From Calditrichaceae bacterium (GTDB lineage: Bacteria > Calditrichota > Calditrichia > RBG-13-44-9 > J075): a stretch of DNA of 43,345 bases. A model generated the notes under the pieces. That model was not told where the DNA came from and made no database searches. It saw only the letters and a list, made by a program, of their open reading frames with translations. Each line of letters opens with the position of its first letter. Position 1 is the first letter of the stretch. The stretch covers positions 1 to 43,345 of the forward strand of contig JABWBP010000091.1 in the NCBI GenBank assembly GCA_013360445.1, given 5' to 3'. Below are positions 25,760-34,817 of the stretch, in pieces. The position numbers and the translations under genes are program-made.

Positions 25760-27070
25760 TTACGCCTTATAAATCTTCTCCCGCCCTTCCTTCACTTTGG
25801 CAGCGGCGTTGCGGGTGTCCACTACAATTTTCGCGTGTTTGACGATGAAATCCCACTCGTACGCGGAATGGTCGGTGGAGATAACCACCGCGTCGTAGCT
25901 GCCCAGGTTCTCGGGGGTCAATTCTACGCTGTGGTGCTCGTAGTCGTAATGGCGCATGGGATAGAGTTCGGGAATGTAGGGATCGTTGTAATCCACCCGG
26001 GCGCCCTTATGCTCCAGGATTTCCATCAGCTTCAGGGTGGGCGATTCCCGCAAATCGTCGATATCCTTCTTGTAGGCCATGCCTAAGATCAGAATCCGCG
26101 ATCCCTTAAGGCTCTTGCGCTGCTCGTTGAGCGCGTCCATCACCTTGTTGACCACGTAGTAGGGCATGTCGGTGTTCACTTCCCCGGCCAGCTCGATAAA
26201 GCGGGTGCTGATGTCGTACTGCCGCGCTTTCCAGGTCAGGTAGAAGGGATCGATGGGAATGCAGTGCCCGCCTAACCCCGGCCCGGGATAAAAGGGCATG
26301 AACCCGAACGGTTTGGTGGAAGCGGCTTCGATCACTTCCCACACGTCGATGCCCATGCGGTCGAGGATCACCTTCATCTCGTTCACCAGGGCGATATTGA
26401 CGCTGCGGAAGATGTTTTCTAACAGCTTGGTGGCCTCCGCGGCCTGGCTGCTGCTCACCGGCACGGTCTGCACAATCACCTGATCGTAAAGAATTTTGGT
26501 AAGCTCCAGGGTAAGGGGATGGTTGGCCCCCACCACCTTGGGGATGGTTTTGGTATTGAATTTGGGATTATTGGGATCTTCCCGCTCCGGGGAGAAGGAC
26601 AGGTAAAAATCCTCATGGCATTTCAGGCCGGATTTTTCCAGGATCGGGCGCATCACCTCTTCGGTGGTGCCGGGATAGGTAGAACTTTCCAGCACCACTA
26701 ACTGTCCCTTGCGCAGGTATTGGGAGATGGTTTCCGAAGTGTTCACAATGTAGGAAATATCCGGTTCGCGGTTTTTGTTCAGCGGAGTGGGAACGCACAC
26801 CAAAATGCAATCCACCTTGCTCAATTCGCTGAAATCGGCGGTCGCGCGGAATAGTTTTCGCGCCAGCGCTTTTTGAATGCGGTCCGCCCGAATGTGTTTG
26901 ATGTAAGACTCTCCTTTGTTCAACAAGTCCACTTTTGCGGGGTCGATATCGAACCCCAGGGTGGGAAATTTCTCTTCCACAAATTCCAGGATCAGCGGTA
27001 GTCCCACGTATCCTAATCCAACCACGCCAATCGTCGCCTGATGATCTTTGATCTTCTGCAGCAATTCCAT
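25760..27070 (-). CDS. wbpA: UDP-N-acetyl-hexosamine 6-dehydrogenase (WbpA/WecC type)
   Basis: The enzyme oxidises the C6 of a UDP-N-acetylhexosamine to a uronate with NAD+. The 436-residue protein shows the Rossmann motif VVGLGYVGLPL near residue 17, CVPTPLN, SSTYPGTT, SFSPEREDPNN, the catalytic Cys near 270 in GLGGHCIPIDP, and the C-terminal GMAYKKDIDDLRESP. These details fit WbpA-like UDP-GlcNAc dehydrogenases better than plain UDP-glucose dehydrogenase. GGAAGG precedes the ATG by 5 bases. The gene is separated from the ugd-like gene by a repeat-rich gap. Confidence 0.88.
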   Translation of the reverse strand: MELLQKIKDHQATIGVVGLGYVGLPLILEFVEEKFPTLGFDIDPAKVDLLNKGESYIKHIRADRIQKALARKLFRATADFSELSKVDCILVCVPTPLNKNREPDISYIVNTSETISQYLRKGQLVVLESSTYPGTTEEVMRPILEKSGLKCHEDFYLSFSPEREDPNNPKFNTKTIPKVVGANHPLTLELTKILYDQVIVQTVPVSSSQAAEATKLLENIFRSVNIALVNEMKVILDRMGIDVWEVIEAASTKPFGFMPFYPGPGLGGHCIPIDPFYLTWKARQYDISTRFIELAGEVNTDMPYYVVNKVMDALNEQRKSLKGSRILILGMAYKKDIDDLRESPTLKLMEILEHKGARVDYNDPYIPELYPMRHYDYEHHSVELTPENLGSYDAVVISTDHSAYEWDFIVKHAKIVVDTRNAAAKVKEGREKIYKA

Positions 27071-27159
27071 ACAAACCTTCCGTAGTTACGCGTTTTGTGT
27101 TTCGAGTTTTGAGTTTCCTGCCTACCTAAGACGCAGTCAGGCAGGTGAGTTTCGGAGCG

Positions 27160-27557
27160 TGTTTAGGTGTTATAGTGTGTACTATCACGTAGTCTTTGAC
27201 AATATTAGGGGTTGTCGGCGTTTAACCTCACCCATCCCCACCCTAACCCTCCCCTTCCCTCTCCTGGTAGGAGAGGGAAGGGGAGGGTGGCGCGAAGCGC
27301 CGGATTGTCAAAGACCACGTGATAAGACAGTGTTATAGTGTTATAGTATTTTAGTAGTATTTGGGTGTTTGGTGAGAAGAACCCTAGACATAATTGGGAA
27401 TACGGATTTTGACAGGATTAACAGGATGAACAAGATCAAGATTGCTTGAAAAATATAGATTATTTGATCCTGTCAATCCTGTTTTATCCAGTCAAAAATT
27501 ATTTCCAACAAAGTCTACTATAACACTCGAACACTAAAACACTTGAACACTATAACA
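27160..27557. repeat. Composite block of nested inverted repeats between two sugar dehydrogenase genes
   Basis: No gene is present. Three structures are visible. First, GTGTTATAG words lie on both sides (27165-27182 and 27330-27350) and in inverted form at 27520-27557. Second, a 142-bp unit (27183-27324) has 21-bp ends (TATCACGT...GACAAT) with one mismatch and a central perfect 19-bp hairpin of C/T and G/A tracts (27246-27264 with 27270-27288). Third, GACAGGATTAACAGGAT (27411-27427) faces an imperfect complement at 27467-27483. No 8-bp target duplication is seen around the 142-bp unit. Confidence 0.75.
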
Positions 27558-28862
27558 CTACTTCCTTCCGATTCCGTAATATGCAAATCCCAGGTCTTTC
27601 ATCTTGGCGGGATGGAACACGTTCCGCCCGTCGAAGATGACCGGGGTGCGCATCAAGGATTTGATTTGCTCGAAATCCGGTTCCCGGTAGTTCAGCCATT
27701 CCGTAACCAGCACCAGGCCATCGGCGTCACGGATCGCTTCATAATAATCCTCGAACAAGGTCACATAGTGGTCTAATTGTAAACGGCGGGCTTCATTCAT
27801 CGCCACGGGATCGTGGGCATGGATCTTCGCGCCTAATTTGTGCAGCTCGTGAATGATCGGAATCGAAGGCGCTTCCCGCATGTCATCGGTTTTCGGCTTA
27901 AAACTGAGTCCCCAGATGGCCAGGGTTTTGCCCTGGATACTCCCCCCGAAATGCTGGAGGATTTTGGGCACCAGGATCAATTTCTGCCGTTCATTTACAT
28001 CTTCCACGGCTTCTAACACCCGCAGCCGGGAGTTATATTTTTCGGCGGTGCGCACAATCGCTTTGATGTCCTTGGGGAAACAGGAACCGCCGTACCCCAC
28101 CCCCGGGAAGATGAAAGAATAGCCGATGCGTTTATCGGAGCCGATCCCCTTGCGCACCATTTCCACGTCCGCGCCGATGGCGTCGCAGAGGTTGGCGATT
28201 TCGTTCATGAACGAAATCTTGGTGGCTAAAATGGCGTTGGCGGCGTACTTGGTCAGCTCCGCGCTTAATTCATCCATGATGATAATTGGGTTGCCGGTGC
28301 GCACGAACGGGGAGTACAATTCCCGCATGGTTTCCGCCACTTTGGGGTTTTGGGTTCCGATGATCACCCGGTCGGGATACATAAAATCGTCGATGGCCGC
28401 GCCTTCTTTCAGGAATTCCGGGTTGGAGACCACGTCGAAAGGCAGGCTGGTCTCCTTTGCAATCGTATCCCGCACCTTAAAGGCGGTTCCCACCGGCACG
28501 GTGCTCTTGTTGACCACGATTTTATACTGCCGCATGTACTGCCCGATATTACGGGCCACGTCTAACACGTGGGTCAGGTCTGCAGATCCGTCTTCATCCG
28601 GGGGGGTTCCCACGGCGATGAAAATTACGTCCGATTTCTGTACCGCCGTCTGCATATCCGTGGTAAAGGTAAGCCGTCCATTGCTTTGATTTCGTTTCAC
28701 CAGTAAGTCCAGTCCCGGTTCATAAATCGGGATAAACCCTTCCGTGAGGCTCTTGATCTTCTGGGGGTCGTTGTCCATGCAGATCACGTTGTTGCCGCTT
28801 TCCGAGAAACACGCGCCTGCAACCAGCCCGACATAACCGCTACCGACAATGGTTAATCTCAT
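27558..28862 (-). CDS. ugd: UDP-glucose 6-dehydrogenase
   Basis: The enzyme makes UDP-glucuronate from UDP-glucose. The 434-residue protein has [15 protein letters not shown] at the N-terminus, [51 protein letters not shown], and catalytic Cys261 in [16 protein letters not shown] lies 5 bases before the ATG. The gene follows the Wzc-like kinase gene after 15 bases, so the two are one transcription unit. In many bacteria such tyrosine kinases phosphorylate and activate Ugd, which fits this pairing. Confidence 0.95.
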   Translation of the reverse strand: MRLTIVGSGYVGLVAGACFSESGNNVICMDNDPQKIKSLTEGFIPIYEPGLDLLVKRNQSNGRLTFTTDMQTAVQKSDVIFIAVGTPPDEDGSADLTHVLDVARNIGQYMRQYKIVVNKSTVPVGTAFKVRDTIAKETSLPFDVVSNPEFLKEGAAIDDFMYPDRVIIGTQNPKVAETMRELYSPFVRTGNPIIIMDELSAELTKYAANAILATKISFMNEIANLCDAIGADVEMVRKGIGSDKRIGYSFIFPGVGYGGSCFPKDIKAIVRTAEKYNSRLRVLEAVEDVNERQKLILVPKILQHFGGSIQGKTLAIWGLSFKPKTDDMREAPSIPIIHELHKLGAKIHAHDPVAMNEARRLQLDHYVTLFEDYYEAIRDADGLVLVTEWLNYREPDFEQIKSLMRTPVIFDGRNVFHPAKMKDLGFAYYGIGRK

Positions 28863-28877
28863 TTCTTCTCCTCTTGT

Positions 28878-31160
28878 TTAAGCAATGTTGCTCTTCTTCC
28901 GCCGTTTCAAATCATGCCCGTAATAGCTGTAGTAGTGGTAATAGTAGTAGTGATAATAAGAGCCGTAAGCGCGCTCCACGTTTACGCTGTTGAGCAGGCA
29001 GCCGACCACGTGGGCTTTCACGTTTTCCAGCAAGTTTTTGGCCCGGGCGATGGCGGTTTTCTGGGTTTGATGCGCCTTCACCACCAAGATCAGCCCGTCA
29101 ACTTTGGTGCTGAGGATCGCCGCGTCCGTCACCGCAATCACCGGGGGGCTGTCGAACAACACCACGTCGAAATGGGAGCGGGCTTGCTCGATGAACTCAT
29201 CCATCTCCTCCGAAGCTAACAATTCCGAAGGGTTGGGCGGCAGGGGCCCGGAGGTTACCACGGAGAGATTGTCCACCATGGTGGGCTTGACGATCTCGCT
29301 GAAACTCATTTTCCCTAACAAGAAATTGGTGATGCCCCGGTCCTTGCCCAGGTTGAACACCGAATGGATCACCGGGCGGCGCAAGTCCGTATCCACCAAC
29401 AGGGTTTTGCTGCCCATCTGGGCCATGGTGATGGCCAGGTTGGCGATAGTGGTGGACTTTCCTTCTTTGGGCGCGGAGCTGGTGACCATCAAAGCGGATT
29501 CTTTGTTTTTCAGCTTTTGAAACTGAATATTGGTGCGCAGGGTACGGTAGGCTTCGGAAACGGGAGATTTGGGGTCCAGGTGGGTGATCAGGCGGGAAGC
29601 GACCGTCTCGTCTTCCACGGTTTCCCGTTCCCCGCCCCCGTTGGTCGAAAAACGCCGGGAAACAACTTCCCGGGAGGAAATTTCCGGAATGATCCCTAAA
29701 ATCGGGAAGCCCATCTTTTCCAGAATTTCCGGATTTTTGATGGAGTCATCGAAAAATTCCAGCAAGAAGGTCAAACCGATGCCCAGCCCCAGGCCGATCA
29801 GCGCCCCTAAGAGCAAATTCAGCCGCTTTTTGGGACTGATCGGCTCCTCCGGCTCGATGGCGTTATCCACCACCCGCACGGTTTCCTTTTGCCCCGCTTC
29901 GGAAATTTTGGTTTCTTCCAGTTTCTCGGTCAGCAAAGCGTAAATGTTCTGGTCCACGCTTACCTGCCGCTCCAGCCGCGCCAGTTCCAGCCCCTGGCCG
30001 GGCAATTTCTCCAGTTCCTGCTCGTACTGGCTGACCACCTCCCGCAGCGCGTTTATCTTGGCGGTATTGCCTTTGATGCTGGTTTCCAGTTGCAGAATCG
30101 TGGTGATGTGGTTCTGGGCGATCTGCAAGGGGTCGGAGACCATGCTGGTGGTGGCAATCCGCTGCGCCTCTTCTTCCAATCGCTGTTGAACCGCACGAAT
30201 GCGGTTGCTCTGGCTTTTCAATTCTAATTGATACACTTTCGGATCGATGGACTGCTCCTGGGCGATCAGGGATTCGTATTTCACTTTCTCGCTGACCATC
30301 CGGGCATATTCCTGCTGCAATTCGCTGAGCAGGGGGCTGGAAATCTGGGTGACGTCCGAGGAGAACAACTGGCGGCGTTCGTCAAGCTGCTTTTCCAGGT
30401 TGCGTTTTTGTTCCTGCGCTGCTTCCTGCTCTACCTGGGTTGCTTCCATGGATGCCTGGGCCTGCGCCAACTGGGTGATCAATTCTTTGGTGCGGTCGTC
30501 TAAGGAGACCAATTTTTCATTTTCCCGGAACACCCGCAGCAAATCTTCGGATCGTTTCAACTCCTCGCTTTTTTTACTCAACTGGAATTCCAAGAACTGG
30601 CGCAAATCCTTGAACTCCGCCAGGTTCGCTTCTTTATTCATCAGACGGTAGGTGCTGGCGACGGTGTTACAGATTTCCGCCGCCTCGAAGGGGGTCTGGG
30701 CAGAGAAAACAATTTCGATGATATCGGTATCGGTTTTGGGGATCACCTCCAGATACGACATAATCCAATCCACCTGTTTGCGGAAAATCATATAATTGCC
30801 GTCTTCGTTCGGCTGGAAAATGGCCAGCGAATCCCGGTAGGACGCCGCCTCAAGCGCCAGCACCACCCGCTCCGCCAGGGTGCGGCTTTTCAGAATCTCC
30901 ACCTGGTTGGTGATGGTGGTGGATTGGGGATTGAGATAATTGGCCTCGAAGAGCGCCCGCTGCATCGATCCCTGGCTCTCCACTAAAATCTTCGCCCGCG
31001 CCTGGTACACCGGCTTGGTAGTGAAGGTAAAATAGGCGGTAACGATCAGCACCCCCAGGAAAGACGCCAGGATGATCCAGCGGCCGCGATAGAGCACCCG
31101 CAGGTAATCCTGCACGCTTAACTGTTGTTCATTTTCTTGCGAATCCACAAAACTTTCCAC
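28878..31160 (-). CDS. wzc: Polysaccharide co-polymerase and tyrosine autokinase (Wzc-like)
   Basis: This 760-residue inner-membrane protein controls exopolysaccharide or capsule chain export. It has a Wzz domain with the first membrane helix (about 30-50), a long periplasmic coiled coil (about 180-420), a second helix (LLLGALIGLGLGIGLTFLLEF) and a BY-kinase domain with Walker A SAPKEGKST (about 560), Walker A' VDTDLRRP and Walker B VVLFDSPP. The C-terminus holds eleven Tyr within 19 residues, the autophosphorylation cluster. The start is GTG, with GGGG six bases upstream; a second GTG four codons later is possible. The leader contains a 23-bp sequence (31191-31213) also found at the start of the S8 protease gene. 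Confidence 0.93.
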   Translation of the reverse strand: MESFVDSQENEQQLSVQDYLRVLYRGRWIILASFLGVLIVTAYFTFTTKPVYQARAKILVESQGSMQRALFEANYLNPQSTTITNQVEILKSRTLAERVVLALEAASYRDSLAIFQPNEDGNYMIFRKQVDWIMSYLEVIPKTDTDIIEIVFSAQTPFEAAEICNTVASTYRLMNKEANLAEFKDLRQFLEFQLSKKSEELKRSEDLLRVFRENEKLVSLDDRTKELITQLAQAQASMEATQVEQEAAQEQKRNLEKQLDERRQLFSSDVTQISSPLLSELQQEYARMVSEKVKYESLIAQEQSIDPKVYQLELKSQSNRIRAVQQRLEEEAQRIATTSMVSDPLQIAQNHITTILQLETSIKGNTAKINALREVVSQYEQELEKLPGQGLELARLERQVSVDQNIYALLTEKLEETKISEAGQKETVRVVDNAIEPEEPISPKKRLNLLLGALIGLGLGIGLTFLLEFFDDSIKNPEILEKMGFPILGIIPEISSREVVSRRFSTNGGGERETVEDETVASRLITHLDPKSPVSEAYRTLRTNIQFQKLKNKESALMVTSSAPKEGKSTTIANLAITMAQMGSKTLLVDTDLRRPVIHSVFNLGKDRGITNFLLGKMSFSEIVKPTMVDNLSVVTSGPLPPNPSELLASEEMDEFIEQARSHFDVVLFDSPPVIAVTDAAILSTKVDGLILVVKAHQTQKTAIARAKNLLENVKAHVVGCLLNSVNVERAYGSYYHYYYYHYYSYYGHDLKRRKKSNIA

Positions 31161-31190
31161 AAACTACCCCTTACTATTTCGATGTTAGCT

Positions 31191-31213
31191 CTTTCGCCCT
31201 TTTTATTGTACCA
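31191..31213 (-). repeat. 23-bp repeat in the wzc leader (copy 1)
   Basis: The minus strand reads TGGTACAATAAAAAGGGCG then AAAG. It is identical over 23 bases to 39435-39413, and similarity continues upstream (ACATTGGC against ACATTAGC). TACAAT could be a -10 hexamer. It is a candidate shared promoter or leader element. Confidence 0.55.
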
Positions 31214-31366
31214 GGAAAGGCCAATGTATTGAATATTCCCGCACATGTATTGTGGTAAATAATTTTCCCCGGGCCTCTTAAATCAATAAGGCATAAAAAG
31301 GACTTGCCGAATAAGAAATAGTTATTCGACGTAAATTGCCAAATCTTTATTGCGATCCCAAAAATT

Positions 31367-32026
31367 CTAAAGCCGCAAATCGACTACTTGAACGCCTTCG
31401 GGCGGGCTAAAAGTGAAAGTCGTACTCGCCAATACCGGGTTGAATTCGATTTTCGCAATCCGGTATTCGGTTTCATTGTCATTATAGTCGGTATAAATAA
31501 TGCGATCGATCTCCCAGGTTCCGTCCACCACCCACACCTTGATGGCGGTAAACATGCTCTGTTCCGAGGGATTGGGGGTGAGTTTCAAGACGTGCTTCTT
31601 CTTCCCCCCCTCTTTGATTTCCTCTACCACCTGGCCGTAATAGTGTTCTTTGATTTGGTACAGGAAGCTGTTCAGAAAAACTTCCTGCTCTTCTTTTTTG
31701 GCATAATCCACCAGCACCTGGTTATCCAGCTTGTTGTAGCGCCAAAAAGTGTTTCCATCGTTTACCAGCACCTGGTCTTCGGATTCCAGGCGGAATTTAT
31801 CCTTTCCTTCCATTTGCAACACCGCGTCCACCTCGCTAACCGTGCCGGTCAACTGGTAGCGGGCAATCTCCTTGAACTGGATGCGGATAGTTTTGGTAGA
31901 GCGGACCTTTTTCTGCACTTTCTCGATGATATTATCGGCGTCCGCGCCGTAGATCAGGCCGGGCAAAAATGCGCCCGTCAACATCACAACCATAGTTTTC
32001 AGAACTAAATCTTTCCTGAATTTCAT
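31367..32026 (-). CDS. lolA: Outer-membrane lipoprotein carrier LolA
   Basis: The 219-residue periplasmic protein ferries lipoproteins from the LolCDE complex to the outer membrane. It has a signal peptide (LKTMVVMLTGAFLPGLIYG), then the LolA fold: VQKKVRSTKTIRIQFKEIARYQLTG, the strand pair MEGKDKFRLESED-QVLVNDGNTFWRYN, DYAKKEEQEVFLNSFLYQI, and the end FTFSPPEGVQVVDL, a family signature. It lies downstream of ftsK as in many Gram-negative bacteria, but a MITE (32110-32247) now sits between them. AAGGA is 10 bases before the ATG. Confidence 0.92.
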   Translation of the reverse strand: MKFRKDLVLKTMVVMLTGAFLPGLIYGADADNIIEKVQKKVRSTKTIRIQFKEIARYQLTGTVSEVDAVLQMEGKDKFRLESEDQVLVNDGNTFWRYNKLDNQVLVDYAKKEEQEVFLNSFLYQIKEHYYGQVVEEIKEGGKKKHVLKLTPNPSEQSMFTAIKVWVVDGTWEIDRIIYTDYNDNETEYRIAKIEFNPVLASTTFTFSPPEGVQVVDLRL

Positions 32027-32101
32027 GCCAGGTTATTCCTTGATATAGGTGAGGTTTACAAATTATCAACAGGGTTACTTTTGCGCCATTGCCTTTTTAC
32101 T

Positions 32102-32255
32102 TTTCACTTGTAACTATTCAGGCATCTTGCCACAGAGAGCACAGAGATATAAAAAGCTTGCTAAAAAAACCTGTTTGGTAGAAAAAGATGTTCCACAAGC
32201 AGGGAATTCCTCTGTGGCCTCTGTGATCTCTGTGGCTGAATAGTAACTTTCACTT
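32102..32255 (+). mobile_element. MITE copy C between ftsK and lolA, with 8-bp target duplication
   Basis: The element proper spans 32110-32247 (138 bp). It starts GTAACTATTCAG and ends CTGAATAGTAAC, flanked by TTTCACTT at 32102-32109 and 32248-32255. Its last 29 bases are identical to the matching end of copy B. It interrupts the space between ftsK and lolA, and CACAGAG-rich ends could fold into a long hairpin in a read-through transcript. Confidence 0.9.
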
Positions 32256-32273
32256 TAAACTTTTCACTCCCCC

Positions 32274-34817
32274 CTACTTCTTCTTCAAATCATCGACAAA
32301 TGAAGTCAGCAAAACGTCCCGCGGTTTGCTGCCCTGCCCCGGCCCCACCACCCCGGCCTGCTCCAGCTCGTCCATCAGCCGCCCGGCGCGGGCATAGCCG
32401 ACCTTCAGCTTGCGCTGCAAGAGGGATACGGAGCCTTGCTGGTGGCGGATGACGATCTCCTTGGCTTTTTCGAACAGATCATCCTGCTGGAATTTTTTGG
32501 TCGCCTCCACGCTGGCTTCCTCGCGCTCGCGGAATAATTTCAATTCGTAGGGCGGGAATTTGGGCTGGCGGCGGATGTGCTTGATGGTCGCTTCGATGTC
32601 ATCGCCGGAGAGATAAGGATTCTGCAAGCGCACCGGCTTGCCGGTTCCCGGGGGCAGGAAGAGCATGTCCCCGTTGCCGATCAGTTTTTCCGCCCCGTAC
32701 ATATCTAAGATCACTTTGGAATCCGGGCGGGTGGCCACCTGGTAGGCGATCCGGGTGGGGAAATTGGCTTTGATCAGGCCGGTCAAGATGTCCACCGAGG
32801 GGCGCTGGGTGGCGACGATGAGGTGAATTCCCACCGCCCGGGCCATCTGCGCCAACCGGGTAATCGGTTCTTCCACCTCCCGCGCCGCGGTCAGGATCAA
32901 ATCTGCCAGCTCGTCGATAATGACCACCAGGTAGGGCAGCTTGCGGAAGTCCTCATGGTTCTGGCCGGTTTCCTGGAACAGTTGGACTTTCTTATTATAA
33001 GAAACGATGTCGCGCACCCCCACCTGGGCCAGCATGTCGTAGCGCTCTTCCATCTCGTTGATTACCGCCCGCAGGATCAGGATGGCGTTTTGCGGATGGG
33101 TGATCACGATTTCGTCGATGTCCGGGCAGTACGCCAGGTAGTGGTCTTTCAGCCGGGCGTACTGGGTCAGCTCCAGCTTCTTGGGGTCGATCAAAACGAA
33201 TTTGACGTCCGCCGGGGAAACCCGGTAGAGGATGCTGGTGATCATGGTATTGATCCCCACGCTTTTGCCGGACCCGGTCGCCCCGGCGATGAGCAGGTGG
33301 GGCATGCGGGTGAGGTCGGCGCAGAACACTTCCCCGCCGATGGTCTTTCCCATGCCCAACACCAACTCCCCGTGATGGTTTTTGAATTTCTCGGAGTTGA
33401 CGATGGATTTGAAATAGACCGTGGAGGGCTTGCGGTTGGGAATTTCGATCCCGATGGCCGCCTCCCCGGGAATGGGCGCGATCATGCGGATGCCCTTGGC
33501 GCGCATGGCCAGGGCCAGGTCGTCGGCTAAGCTGACGATCTGGTTGATCTTCACCCCCTCCGCGGGACGAACCGCGTAAAGGGTAATCACCGGCCCTTCG
33601 ATCACCTTCTTGACAAACGCCTTGACGTTGAACTGCCCCAGGGTATTTTCCAGCAGATCGGCGTTGGCCATCAACTCTTCCCGGGAAACCTTGCTCTCGG
33701 TTTCATCCTCGTGCAGCAGGTCGATCGGGGGCATTTCGTAGCTCTCGATCGCTTGCCGCAGCATGGTTTCGTAGTCGATGCCTTTCGGTTTTTCGATTTT
33801 TTCGATTTCTAACTCTTCCAGGGTGAGGCCGGCGTCTTCCCCGGCAGGGAGGGCCATACCCGGCGGCATTTCCGCCGTGGGACGGGCATTGTCTTGCGCC
33901 ACCCCGGGGGAGAGCGCTTCCGGCGCAGCGGGGTTAGCCGGGGCGGGTTCTCCTGTCTCATCGTGTTCCGGCGCTCCGGAGAAATCCAATTCTTCCACGT
34001 ATTCCTCTTCCACCGCGGCTGCGGCCGGCTGCGGCCTGGCAAACCGCTTGAAAAAGGAGGGCCGGGCAGATTTTTGAGGCTTTTCCGCCATTTGCGGCGC
34101 TTCCGCCTTAAGCGATTTTTCGCTTCTCAAGGTGATGGCCTGGGCTGCCCCGGAGAGCTTGCGGAAAAATTTTGCCACCGCGGCCAGCAGAGGCTTAAAC
34201 ACCGCCGGAGCAGTGTAGAACAATTTTTGCACCAGGTTGGCGATGAACAGCGGCACTGCGGAAACCCGGATGCGGAAGGTGACCATCAGCAGGATCAGCA
34301 AGTACACCGCGGATAGAAATCCCAGGGCGAACTTCCCCATGAACTGGGAAACCGCATCCGCCGCCAGCCCGCCGATCATTCCGCTGGGGTAATAATTCTG
34401 AGTATGGCCGCCGCTGCGCAGCGATTCCGGCAGCGCCAGCACGATGGAAATAAAAAACGCCCAGCACAGCGCCAGAATGGCGGCGTTTTTCATTTTGGCC
34501 GGGGGCTGGTCGAGCATCATAAAAATGCCCAGGGTCATCAACAGCACCGGGAAAACCAGGGCGGCATAGCCGAGGGTGAACATAAAAATCGGCCGGGCAA
34601 TGGTGGCCCCGACGCCGCCTAAAAAATTTTCGATCTGGTAATCATTGCCCTCGATTCGGGGTTCTAACAGGGTGGGATCGGCCTCGTGAAAGGACATGAT
34701 GGCTAAAAAGAGCATCAAGCTGAGGCAAAAAACGATCAACCCGTACACTTCGTTGGAAATCGAGGAATCTTTATTCGCTTTAGGCTTCGCTTTACTGAAG
34801 AACTTGATTTTTTTCAT
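32274..34817 (-). CDS. ftsK: DNA translocase FtsK/SpoIIIE
   Basis: This 847-residue division-site motor pumps chromosome termini and activates dimer resolution. There are four to five N-terminal membrane helices (about 25-200), a Pro/Ala/Glu-rich linker (about 245-345), the alpha/beta motor with Walker A GATGSGKS (about 505) and Walker B VVIIDELADLI, GIHLIVATQRPSVDILTG, and the C-terminal winged-helix gamma domain (QGSVSLLQRKLKVGYARAGRLMDELEQ, split: QGSVSLLQRKLKVGYARA and GRLMDELEQAGVVG), which reads KOPS-type orienting sequences. No strong RBS is seen before the ATG. Length and domain order are normal. Confidence 0.96.
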   Translation of the reverse strand: MKKIKFFSKAKPKANKDSSISNEVYGLIVFCLSLMLFLAIMSFHEADPTLLEPRIEGNDYQIENFLGGVGATIARPIFMFTLGYAALVFPVLLMTLGIFMMLDQPPAKMKNAAILALCWAFFISIVLALPESLRSGGHTQNYYPSGMIGGLAADAVSQFMGKFALGFLSAVYLLILLMVTFRIRVSAVPLFIANLVQKLFYTAPAVFKPLLAAVAKFFRKLSGAAQAITLRSEKSLKAEAPQMAEKPQKSARPSFFKRFARPQPAAAAVEEEYVEELDFSGAPEHDETGEPAPANPAAPEALSPGVAQDNARPTAEMPPGMALPAGEDAGLTLEELEIEKIEKPKGIDYETMLRQAIESYEMPPIDLLHEDETESKVSREELMANADLLENTLGQFNVKAFVKKVIEGPVITLYAVRPAEGVKINQIVSLADDLALAMRAKGIRMIAPIPGEAAIGIEIPNRKPSTVYFKSIVNSEKFKNHHGELVLGMGKTIGGEVFCADLTRMPHLLIAGATGSGKSVGINTMITSILYRVSPADVKFVLIDPKKLELTQYARLKDHYLAYCPDIDEIVITHPQNAILILRAVINEMEERYDMLAQVGVRDIVSYNKKVQLFQETGQNHEDFRKLPYLVVIIDELADLILTAAREVEEPITRLAQMARAVGIHLIVATQRPSVDILTGLIKANFPTRIAYQVATRPDSKVILDMYGAEKLIGNGDMLFLPPGTGKPVRLQNPYLSGDDIEATIKHIRRQPKFPPYELKLFREREEASVEATKKFQQDDLFEKAKEIVIRHQQGSVSLLQRKLKVGYARAGRLMDELEQAGVVGPGQGSKPRDVLLTSFVDDLKKK

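Noticed and set aside
27160-27557. Repeats considered as a CRISPR array
   Set aside because: Words are short, irregularly spaced and inverted; no constant repeat-spacer pattern and no cas genes.
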